Source: JBBQFC01 sp038321615 (GTDB lineage Bacteria; Bacteroidota; Bacteroidia; Flavobacteriales_D; Cryomorphaceae). From it: 24,621 nucleotides of DNA. Both the position numbers and the translations under genes were made by a program. Positions within the stretch are counted from its first letter, which is position 1. The number at the start of each line of letters is the position of its first letter. The stretch spans positions 1-24,621 of the forward strand of contig JBBQFC010000051.1 of the NCBI GenBank assembly GCA_038321615.1. The letters run 5' to 3'. The notes under the pieces were generated by a model. That model searched no databases and had not been told where the DNA came from. It saw only the letters and a list, made by a program, of their open reading frames with translations. Shown one piece after another: positions 1 through 6,076 of this stretch.

Positions 1-1047
1 GCCGCAGGTGAGCAAAGGAACTTTTATTGGAAAAAATCGGGTAGCAATTACTTTATTACCTGGGCGGATGGCAGGCCGGGAGTAGTTGGGAATTATGCTA
101 TTTACGCCCAAAAGTTTACTACAAATGGAGTTATTCTTTGGGAAGAAAACGGTGTGCAGGCGGCAAATTTAAGCACCTATATCCCCAATCCGGAATTTGA
201 CCTTGATGAAAACAATACGATGTGCATTACACATAAAGCCGGTAGCGGATTTATGGCTCAGAAAGTCACCACCGATGGCAACTTGGTTTGGGATTTCGCA
301 GGTGTCATGGCACTAACAAATGCGTATGCGCCTTTTTACTCTGATTTCAATATGGTTTATACTGGAGGAAAGTTCCTGATGGTAAGTGCACGTGCTGTGA
401 CTTCAGGCGGTGCCGATAACATTTATATCTCGAAAGTGACTCTACCGGCAGTCCAGGTAAGCGAAACGGTGACAGCATGCAATGAATACAACGCTTACGA
501 TCAGACTTTCGATCAAAGTGATACGTATATCATCGACCTTGAGGACACCGTTGTAACTTTGGTTTTGACCATTGTGCAAAGCATTGCAGAAATATCCCTG
601 GAGGGTAGCACCTTGGTTTCGACTTATGACGGAGAGTTCCGTTGGATAGATTGCAACACAGGCGAATTTATCGAAGGCGCCACCGGACCAACTTATATGG
701 TGACCGAAAATGGAAGTTACGCTCTGGAAATCACCAATGGAGACTGTGTTTCCCTTTCGGAATGTGCGGAAGTTATTATCACGGCGACGGACGAAAAGTC
801 TGATGCTTATTTCCAGCTATACCTAAATCCAGGAACTGGTGTTTTCAATCTGGAATTTCAGGGAAATGAAAATCCAACATCAATCTGGGTAATGGATAAT
901 ATGGGCAGAATCGTACATCGAGAGCGATTGAATTCATCTGAAATTTATCACACCGTTGATTTGAGTTCAATAGTAAAAGGCACCTATTTTATTCGGATTG
1001 AATTTGAAAAAGACCGTTTTGCAACCACAAAATGGATAAAGCTCTAA
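1..1047 (+). CDS. Secreted protein with T9SS type A C-terminal sorting domain (5' end outside window)
   Basis: The reading frame is open from the first base and ends at TAA 1045-1047, giving 348 visible residues. A GTG at 154 is only an internal codon, because the frame continues upstream with similar sequence. The visible N-terminal half is rich in short beta-type segments with Trp/Gly (for example FITWADGRPG and VLWEENGVQ-like turns), in the style of beta-propeller or reporter-type extracellular proteins. The middle has an Ig-like segment (FRWIDCNTGEFIEGATG) of a kind common in Bacteroidota exported proteins. The last ~75 residues fit the Por secretion tail family: LYLNPGTGVFNLEF, then VMDNMGRIV, VDLSSIVKGTYFIRI and a basic KWIKL end. 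This tail directs outer membrane passage by the type IX system and is normally removed on the cell surface. The substrate and role of the mature protein cannot be told from this fragment. A terminator follows directly. Confidence 0.85.
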   Translation, partial: AAGEQRNFYWKKSGSNYFITWADGRPGVVGNYAIYAQKFTTNGVILWEENGVQAANLSTYIPNPEFDLDENNTMCITHKAGSGFMAQKVTTDGNLVWDFAGVMALTNAYAPFYSDFNMVYTGGKFLMVSARAVTSGGADNIYISKVTLPAVQVSETVTACNEYNAYDQTFDQSDTYIIDLEDTVVTLVLTIVQSIAEISLEGSTLVSTYDGEFRWIDCNTGEFIEGATGPTYMVTENGSYALEITNGDCVSLSECAEVIITATDEKSDAYFQLYLNPGTGVFNLEFQGNENPTSIWVMDNMGRIVHRERLNSSEIYHTVDLSSIVKGTYFIRIEFEKDRFATTKWIKL

Positions 1048-1074
1048 CCAAAGCTTTCGCTTATTTTAAATTCG

Positions 1075-1107
1075 AAACCCCGGTGAAAGCCGGGGTTTGT
1101 TTTTGTT
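1075..1107 (+). terminator. Rho-independent terminator of the T9SS-exported protein gene
   Basis: A perfect 9-bp stem, AAACCCCGG (1075-1083) with CCGGGGTTT (1090-1098), has a 6-base loop and is followed by a T-rich stretch (GTTTTTGTTT). It lies 28 bases after the stop codon of the upstream gene. Confidence 0.9.
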
Positions 1108-1346
1108 TGACAAAATAATACGATTTTTCGGAAATATACCACTGCAATCAAATTCCTGTCTCGTCGATTGACTCGTTGGGTTGTATGGAGATGCCATTGA
1201 ATTTGCTTCGGGTCATCATCTCAACTGTTCCCTACTTCGCTCGATCGCCGACGCTCGATGACCTCCACTCAGAGACCGTCGCTCAGCAAGTTCCTTATGC
1301 CTTTCCAGTTTCTACACCATTTCGCGCAGAACAAGCAGAGACTGTC
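1108..1346. other. Intergenic stretch without recognisable gene
   Basis: About 240 bases between a terminated plus-strand gene and the stop of a minus-strand gene. Short open frames cross it but show no family signal. A small imperfect repeat around CGCTCGATCG / CGACGCTCGATG (about 1239-1261) is the only local structure seen. No tRNA, promoter or terminator for the minus-strand gene could be made out. Confidence 0.5.
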
Positions 1347-2147
1347 CTATTTCTTTCGAAAAGTTGTTCCGAAACTACTGTCGTAGTTGATGTAATAATC
1401 TTCTTTCGACTTGAGATTTGATACGTCGACGCGCTGGTCGTAACCCGTTTCGACCACGTTGCCGTATTTATCGAAAATCTCGTATTTGGTAGGTTTTGAG
1501 AACACCACTTCGTTCTCAACTTTTTTGGCATCGAATAGCACTTTTTCGACACTCGGAGCATAACTTACTTCCGAACTATAACGGGGTTTGGATGTGTAAT
1601 CTACTTGCTTTACACGCACGCGATTCTCACCGCTGTAAGGAGCTAATTCAAATTTATACGTGTGAGCTCCTACTGTGCCAATACCATCTATTTCGCCTGC
1701 TTTCACCCATTTGTTCCAGCGGTACTGCTCTACGATATAGGGCAGGGAACCACTTTCTCCTTCCGTTTTCCAAGAGAGGGTATTTTTATTTACCGCGATG
1801 TCGGTTGCTTTGAAAGTGCTGTAGGGCTTTATAGCATCGGGGTTTAAAATTTGCGGGGTACAGCCCGCTTTATGACGAACTAATATTTCAATATCAGTGC
1901 CCGGCTTAATGCCGAGTATAGAGAAATCGATGGCAAAAGCGCTGCTATTGAGTTCGTCGCGGGTGAGTTGGCCGTTTACATACACTTCATACGCGCAAAA
2001 ACCCACCCCATCGCTCGAAAAGGGGTTTTTTACATAAATGTCTTTACCTTGGTATATGCCATTGAAAACCAAGGACTCAGCTTGAGAAGCGGTGCCTACG
2101 CTCAGGAAGAAGAGCAGGCTTATCAGTGGGGTAAAATTTCGAATCAT
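1347..2147 (-). CDS. Secreted protein with a degenerate T9SS-like C-terminal tail, unknown function
   Basis: 266 residues. The N-terminus is a classic signal peptide (MIRNF, then a hydrophobic stretch, and TASQAES near residues 19-25), so export from the cytoplasm is likely. The body has beta-rich segments, a GVGFCAYEVYVNG motif with Cys, a second Cys in HKAGCTPQ, and a fibronectin-like part (PYIVEQYRWNKW, then VRVKQVDYTSKPRYSSEV). The last ~50 residues (KYEIFDKYGNVVETG, RVDVSNLKSKEDYYINYD, terminal RKK) follow the layout of type IX sorting tails: a 'D-x-x-G' strand, a 'VDVSNL' strand and a basic end. This suggests surface delivery or a tail-derived fold. I recall similar secreted proteins across Bacteroidota, but no function is known to me. 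It lies 32 bases downstream of the lipoprotein gene on the same strand and is probably co-transcribed with it. Confidence 0.8.
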   Translation of the reverse strand: MIRNFTPLISLLFFLSVGTASQAESLVFNGIYQGKDIYVKNPFSSDGVGFCAYEVYVNGQLTRDELNSSAFAIDFSILGIKPGTDIEILVRHKAGCTPQILNPDAIKPYSTFKATDIAVNKNTLSWKTEGESGSLPYIVEQYRWNKWVKAGEIDGIGTVGAHTYKFELAPYSGENRVRVKQVDYTSKPRYSSEVSYAPSVEKVLFDAKKVENEVVFSKPTKYEIFDKYGNVVETGYDQRVDVSNLKSKEDYYINYDSSFGTTFRKK

Positions 2148-2179
2148 GCGTTTAAGATGCGATAAAGTAGTAGGTAAAG

Positions 2180-2716
2180 TTATAAATTCCCATTAGATAT
2201 ACGATTATCGCTTTGGGGAGTGTGGTAGCGAATACTGTTTACCAAATCGATAAGTTGACGAAGTTCGCTCTGATTGTAGCTCACCAAAGGGTCGCTTTCT
2301 AGCGTATAGTGCGTGCCGTTGAGAAGGAGTGAAGCAAATAAGTGGTGGTAGGACTCGCTTCCGTCGGGAAGGCTCGATTTGTATGCTAAAATCCGCTCGT
2401 TGTCAACAACGTACTCGATCTGAAAAATTCCAGATTCGATTTCCTCTTTTTTGCTCACGCAAGTTGTACTATCTTCCATTACAAAGAGGCTTAGTCCGCG
2501 CTCGTCTTGCAGTTCCATTCTCCCGAAAGTGTCATTTGGCCTTGCGGATAGCCCTGGAAACTGACCGTCGTCGGTAAATGCCGCCAACGGGAAAGAGGCG
2601 TGATTGAATGGAACGAAAAATTCGGGTTCCGGAATACTGTTCCGTGAATCGTCACCGGTAAAGCTACCGCATGACAGCCATATGATGCTTATCCCCAAGA
2701 GTGCTAAGATTCTCAT
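2180..2716 (-). CDS. Predicted lipoprotein, unknown function
   Basis: 178 residues. It starts MRILALLGISIIWLSCG: a short basic end, a hydrophobic core and a Cys at residue 16 that would be lipidated. The lipobox is loose (WLSC), which Bacteroidota tolerate. The rest is soluble and includes FGRMELQDERGLSLFVMEDSTTCVSKKEEIESGIF and a GSESYHHLFASLLLNGTHYTLESDPLVSYN region, with no family I recognise. It is the first gene of a probable two-gene unit with the secreted protein at 1347-2147, and it diverges from the SDR gene across ~100 bases. A -33 TTTG with 19-base spacing to a near -7 box sits just upstream. The ATG at 2716 is the only sensible start, because it places the signal segment at the N-terminus. 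Confidence 0.75.
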   Translation of the reverse strand: MRILALLGISIIWLSCGSFTGDDSRNSIPEPEFFVPFNHASFPLAAFTDDGQFPGLSARPNDTFGRMELQDERGLSLFVMEDSTTCVSKKEEIESGIFQIEYVVDNERILAYKSSLPDGSESYHHLFASLLLNGTHYTLESDPLVSYNQSELRQLIDLVNSIRYHTPQSDNRISNGNL

Positions 2717-2720
2717 ATAG

Positions 2721-2752
2721 CAAGTTTTAGGTGTTTAACGCAGGGATTCAAA
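2721..2752 (-). promoter_or_regulatory. Candidate promoter of the lipoprotein operon
   Basis: On the minus strand, TTTG (2752-2749) is followed after exactly 19 bases by TAAAACTTG (2729-2721). That is one base longer than the Bacteroidota -7 consensus TAnnTTTG. The start codon follows 4 bases later, so the leader would be absent or extremely short. The call rests on motif resemblance only. Confidence 0.4.
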
Positions 2753-2805
2753 TTCGGTTACATGGCCGCTTTCGGAGCCCTTCCGGTAAAGCTCAATGAA
2801 TAATG

Positions 2806-2813
2806 TAATTTTG
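2806..2813 (+). promoter_or_regulatory. Candidate -7 promoter element of the SDR gene
   Basis: TAATTTTG is an exact match to the Bacteroidota -7 motif TAnnTTTG. It ends 5 bases before the ATG at 2819, which would give a leaderless or nearly leaderless transcript. No TTTG is present at the usual -33 spacing, so the support is partial. Confidence 0.4.
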
Positions 2814-2818
2814 GCGGT

Positions 2819-3604
2819 ATGAATCTCGATCTCTCTGGAAAAAATGCCTTGGTGTGTGGGAGTACGCAAGGTATCGGCTATGCGGCTGCGGTAGAATTGG
2901 CTCGCCTCGGCGCGCGGCTGGTACTATGCGCTCGCAATGAAACGAAGCTACAGGAAGTTTGTCTCGAGTTGGAGGCAATCAATCCCATTGGTCACTCATA
3001 TATCTGCGCCGATTTTTCCGAGCCCAGAGCGCTGGAAGCTAAATTAGGCAAGGATTTGAGCGGTGTCGCTATCCATATTTTGGTAAATAATACGGGTGGC
3101 CCACCTCCCGGAAAAGCAATCGAATCCGACATTACAGCTTTTCAGGCTGCCTTTGAAATGCATTTGCTCTGCAACCATTTGTTGGTGCAAGCATGCCTTC
3201 CTGGTATGCGCGACGCTGGTTACGGCAGGATAATCAATGTTATATCTACATCGGTAAAGCAGCCCTTGCCAAACCTGGGGGTGTCAAACACCATTCGCGG
3301 GGCAGTGGCCAATTGGGCAAAAACGTTATCTATGGAGCTTGGTCCGATGGGTATTACCGTGAACAATGTATTGCCGGGAGCTACTGAAACCGGCCGTTTG
3401 GAGGCCATTGCTTCGCGAAAAGCCAAGGCTCAGGGTACCGATGTGGAAACAGAACTGGCCAGAATGGCCGAAGAGGTTCCCCTCAAGCGTTTGGCTAAAG
3501 CCGAAGAAATTGCGGCGGGTATTGCTTTTTTAGCAAGTCCGGCTGCCGGGTACATCAATGGAATTAACTTACCGATTGACGGCGGACGAACGGGTAGCCT
3601 TTAA
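2819..3604 (+). CDS. SDR-family oxidoreductase, atypical BKR-like subgroup
   Basis: 261 residues, normal for classical short-chain dehydrogenases. A Rossmann nucleotide site is visible as GSTQGIG (14-20). NNTGGPPPG (90-98) replaces the usual NNAG. The catalytic Ser region is NVISTSVKQP (140-149). Where YxxxK is expected, the sequence reads SNTIR (156-160), so both the catalytic Tyr and Lys are replaced. An SDR subgroup annotated as 3-oxoacyl-ACP reductase-like is known to have this NNTGGPPPG signature and an imperfect tetrad, so the protein is probably functional, but with an unknown substrate. The C-terminus ends INGINLPIDGGRTGSL, the usual SDR substrate-side close. The reaction cannot be named from sequence. 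The stop codon overlaps that of the response regulator gene on the other strand. The ATG lies just behind a -7-like box. Confidence 0.85.
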   Translation: MNLDLSGKNALVCGSTQGIGYAAAVELARLGARLVLCARNETKLQEVCLELEAINPIGHSYICADFSEPRALEAKLGKDLSGVAIHILVNNTGGPPPGKAIESDITAFQAAFEMHLLCNHLLVQACLPGMRDAGYGRIINVISTSVKQPLPNLGVSNTIRGAVANWAKTLSMELGPMGITVNNVLPGATETGRLEAIASRKAKAQGTDVETELARMAEEVPLKRLAKAEEIAAGIAFLASPAAGYINGINLPIDGGRTGSL

Positions 3605-4302
3605 GCTTGATTTTCCAGGAGCTTAAACCCTTTGCCGTGGATATTGATGATCTCAATATGTCCATCGTTTCGCAAATGCTTGCGCAACTTCGCGATGTAA
3701 ACGTCCATGCTTCTACCGTTGAAATAGTTATCGTCGCCCCAAATGGCGTTGAGCGCATAATTACGCTCGAGCACACCATTTTTATTGATACAAAGTAGAT
3801 GCAATAACTCGTTTTCCTTCGTGGTGAGCTTCGTTTCTTCGTCCTCTATCTTAAGGAGTTGTCGGTCGTAATCGAACACAAACTCACCAATACTGAAAAC
3901 CCTCGGGTCATCGGGTTCAAATTGATTGTTGTCGCTGCGGCGCAATATCGCCGTTATGCGCATCAAGAGTTCTTCCATAGAGAAAGGCTTCGTGATGTAA
4001 TCGTCGGCACCCAGGCTGAAGCCTTGGAGGGTATCTTCCTTCATCGATTTCGCGGTGAGGAAGATAAGCGGTATCTTCTTGTTAATGGTACGAATCTCTT
4101 TGGCTACCGTGAAGCCATCTTTTACTGGCATCATCACGTCGAGAATCACAAAGTCGAACTGCTGTTTCGAAAAAGTCTTGAAAGCTTTGTCTCCATCGGT
4201 GCAGAGCACCGTTTCAAAATCTTTGGCTTCGAGGAAATCTTTGAGCAAGGTGCCGAGATTCGGGTCGTCTTCGGCTAGGAGAATACGTACTTTAGACATC
4301 AT
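3601..4302 (-). CDS. rprY: OmpR-family response regulator, RprY-like
   Basis: 233 residues. The receiver domain covers about 4-122, with acidic pocket E11/D12/D13, phospho-acceptor D55 (FVILDVMMP), T83 and K105 (ITKPFS). The winged-helix DNA-binding domain covers about 135-230 (ELLHLLCINKNGVLERNYAL, NGRSMDVYIAKLRKHL, IINIHGKGFKL). The phrases LTAKSMKEDTLQGF, DDNYFNGRSMDVYI and IEIINIHGKG resemble RprY of Bacteroides as I recall it. It acts in the cytoplasm as a transcription factor phosphorylated by the kinase encoded just upstream. The kinase stop lies inside this gene's start: ATG 4302 gives an 11-base overlap, while the second ATG (4299, MSKVRILL) gives an 8-base overlap like other junctions here and may be the true start. 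Such overlap implies translational coupling. The stop is shared tail-to-tail with the SDR gene. Confidence 0.93.
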   Translation of the reverse strand: MMSKVRILLAEDDPNLGTLLKDFLEAKDFETVLCTDGDKAFKTFSKQQFDFVILDVMMPVKDGFTVAKEIRTINKKIPLIFLTAKSMKEDTLQGFSLGADDYITKPFSMEELLMRITAILRRSDNNQFEPDDPRVFSIGEFVFDYDRQLLKIEDEETKLTTKENELLHLLCINKNGVLERNYALNAIWGDDNYFNGRSMDVYIAKLRKHLRNDGHIEIINIHGKGFKLLENQA

Positions 4303-5857
4303 AATCGTATGGTAGTTCTACAGAAAAGGTACTGCCCTTTCCAAATTCACTTACTACAGAAATAGTGCCATGATGTTTTGCCACGATGGCTTTTACATAG
4401 CTAAGGCCAAGGCCGAAGCCTTTGGTATTGTGCACATTCCCAGTGGGGACGCGGTAAAGTTTTTCGAAAATCCTTTTTTGGTCGTCTTTTTTAATGCCTA
4501 AGCCCTTGTCGGAAACCGATATGGTTATGGCAGCCTCGCTCGAATGGGTGGAAACCAAAATTTCGGGATTCTCGGGACTGTATTTTATCGCATTGTCAAC
4601 GAGGTTGATCACCAAATTGGTAAGGTGAATTTCATCGCCTATTACTTCTTCATTCTCTGCTTGGAGCTGCATCTGAATGCGGCCTCCACGATTTTCGGCC
4701 TGAATAGCTAAATTTTGAACAGCTTTGGTAATGATGCGGTGAATTTGAACATCGTCGCGGTTGAGGTCCACCTTATCGCGGTCGAGGACGGCACTGCGGA
4801 GTACGTTGTCAACCAACACGGCGAGACGTTTATTCTCATCCTGAATCATACCCACGTAGTGTTTCCTTTTTTCGTCGGTGGCTATCATCGACGGATCATG
4901 AAGGGCTTGGCAGGCTAAGGAGATAGTGGCTATTGGAGTTTTAAGCTCGTGGGTCATGTTATTGATGAAATCGTTTTTGATTTCCGAGACTTTCTTTTGG
5001 CGCAATATGGTGCGAATGGTGTAGGTAAAGGCCAAGACGATGGCCAACATAAAGAGAAAGGACGACCCCAACAGGGGCAAGAGTGTGCTCAACAAGTAGC
5101 TATCTTGCTCTGGAAACCATATGTGGAGAAAGGTGGTAGGGTTGAGGTAATCGTTTGGCAAAAGCCGAAATTTATATCCAGCTCCTATAAGCTGTGGCTG
5201 CCAGCCTTCGCTGCGCTCGGGAATCAATTCTGGGCGGTCGAGGTCGTCGAAAATCCCAAAATGGTAAGGCGTTTGAATCCCGCTCAGCTCTCGCAGCGAT
5301 TTATCGAGCATAGAGTCTACTTGCGTTACGCGGTAATGCGTTAGGTAATTGGAGCCAATTTCCTTGGTCGAAAGATCAAAGATGAGGCGGGCTATTTCTT
5401 CGGATTGATCCTTGCTGAAGGGGTAGTTTTTCTGGAGTTCCGATTCAAATTTAGCCTTGTCGGCCAGGTACTCGGCTTCCAGTATTTCTAAGTTTGGCGC
5501 TTCTTCTCGAGCGTGAACATTGTTGCTTACAAAGGTCGGTTTGATATCGGGAAAAATAGGTGAAGTATCGTTTTCAGCACCTCGCGCGATGAATTCATTG
5601 TGCAAAGTTGCCCGTATACTGTCGTATTCTACAAGAAGTTGCCCGAAATCGTGTTTCTTCATACGGTACATCTTCTCTTCGTATTCCAGCGTTTCATTTA
5701 CGCTGGCCAGCGCCATTTTTACATTTCGGCGAAATTGGGCGTCGCGAAGCTCTATGGAGTTTTTAATCCAATAGATTTGGATGGCGATCAACCCAATGAG
5801 GGAAAGGCTAATAAAGCCGATGAGTACAGGGATAAATGTTTTATTCAAGTCATGCAA
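4292..5857 (-). CDS. rprX: Membrane sensor histidine kinase, RprX-like
   Basis: 521 residues. TM1 is about 8-30 and TM2 about 254-284, enclosing a ~220-residue periplasmic sensor region with charged helices. The dimerisation/phospho-acceptor box is FINNMTHELKTPIATISLA with H303. The ATPase domain has the N box NLVINLVDNAIKYS (414-427), the G1 box DKGLG (450-454) and the G2 box GFGLGLS (480-486), so all catalytic boxes are present. It autophosphorylates and passes phosphate to the regulator encoded downstream. The signal is unknown. The start is uncertain: position 5857 is TTG, an in-frame stop lies upstream, and no ATG exists before TM1. A second TTG at 5848 would give MNKTFIPVL and sits 6 bases after a TACATTTG box, so it is a good alternative. 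It is the first gene of a two-gene operon. Confidence 0.92.
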   Translation of the reverse strand: MHDLNKTFIPVLIGFISLSLIGLIAIQIYWIKNSIELRDAQFRRNVKMALASVNETLEYEEKMYRMKKHDFGQLLVEYDSIRATLHNEFIARGAENDTSPIFPDIKPTFVSNNVHAREEAPNLEILEAEYLADKAKFESELQKNYPFSKDQSEEIARLIFDLSTKEIGSNYLTHYRVTQVDSMLDKSLRELSGIQTPYHFGIFDDLDRPELIPERSEGWQPQLIGAGYKFRLLPNDYLNPTTFLHIWFPEQDSYLLSTLLPLLGSSFLFMLAIVLAFTYTIRTILRQKKVSEIKNDFINNMTHELKTPIATISLACQALHDPSMIATDEKRKHYVGMIQDENKRLAVLVDNVLRSAVLDRDKVDLNRDDVQIHRIITKAVQNLAIQAENRGGRIQMQLQAENEEVIGDEIHLTNLVINLVDNAIKYSPENPEILVSTHSSEAAITISVSDKGLGIKKDDQKRIFEKLYRVPTGNVHNTKGFGLGLSYVKAIVAKHHGTISVVSEFGKGSTFSVELPYDYDV

Positions 5858-5862
5858 ATGTA
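5855..5862 (-). promoter_or_regulatory. Candidate -7 promoter element of the kinase-regulator operon
   Basis: TACATTTG on the minus strand matches TAnnTTTG exactly. It overlaps the TTG at 5857 and ends 6 bases before the alternative TTG start at 5848. If used, transcription would begin near 5848 and the upstream TTG could not be translated. No -33 TTTG is seen at 19 bases. Confidence 0.35.
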
Positions 5863-5950
5863 CCCACTTTGGAGGGTGTCTTTGTGCGGTAGGTCAGTTG
5901 ACTTAACCTTATTTAACACTGTCTTTATCTCGATTTAATGCGGGGTAACG

Positions 5951-5982
5951 ATTGTCGTTGTACCTTTCGGTCGTAAGATTTG
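5951..5982 (+). promoter_or_regulatory. Candidate promoter ahead of an orphan terminator
   Basis: ATTG (5951-5954) is followed after 19 bases by TAAGATTTG (5974-5982). This is close to the Bacteroidota layout TTTG-N19-TAnnTTTG, with one extra base in the -7 box. A transcript from here would start near 5987-5990 and run into the terminator at 6009-6038. Confidence 0.4.
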
Positions 5983-5983
5983 G

Positions 5984-6040
5984 TTTGAGAACACCTCAAA
6001 CGCGATTCAAAAAGAGAGCCTCACGAGGCTCTCTTTTTCA
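5984..6040 (+). ncRNA. Possible small RNA or attenuated leader of the aldehyde dehydrogenase gene
   Basis: Between the promoter-like motif and the terminator lies a ~55-base segment with a small hairpin, TTTGAG (5984-5989) pairing with CTCAAA (5995-6000), followed by the strong terminator hairpin. No open frame of note fits inside. It would be either an independent small RNA or the 5' leader of the gene starting at 6077. I did not recognise a known riboswitch. Confidence 0.3.
6009..6038 (+). terminator. Strong intrinsic terminator in a divergent promoter region
   Basis: A 13-bp stem with a 4-base CACG loop: the A-rich 5' arm with GAGAGCCT (6014-6021) pairs with AGGCTCTC (6026-6033) followed by T-run 6034-6038. 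It also carries a T-run when read on the minus strand, so it could be bidirectional. No gene ends here: the kinase operon starts to the left and the aldehyde dehydrogenase starts 38 bases to the right. Confidence 0.8.
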
Positions 6041-6076
6041 TTTTGCGATGTGGGTTAAATCCCGACCTTCACACCC

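Noticed and set aside
1176..1421. 81-codon plus-strand frame in the gap after the first gene
   Set aside because: It overlaps the end of a well-supported minus-strand gene and has no protein-like features.
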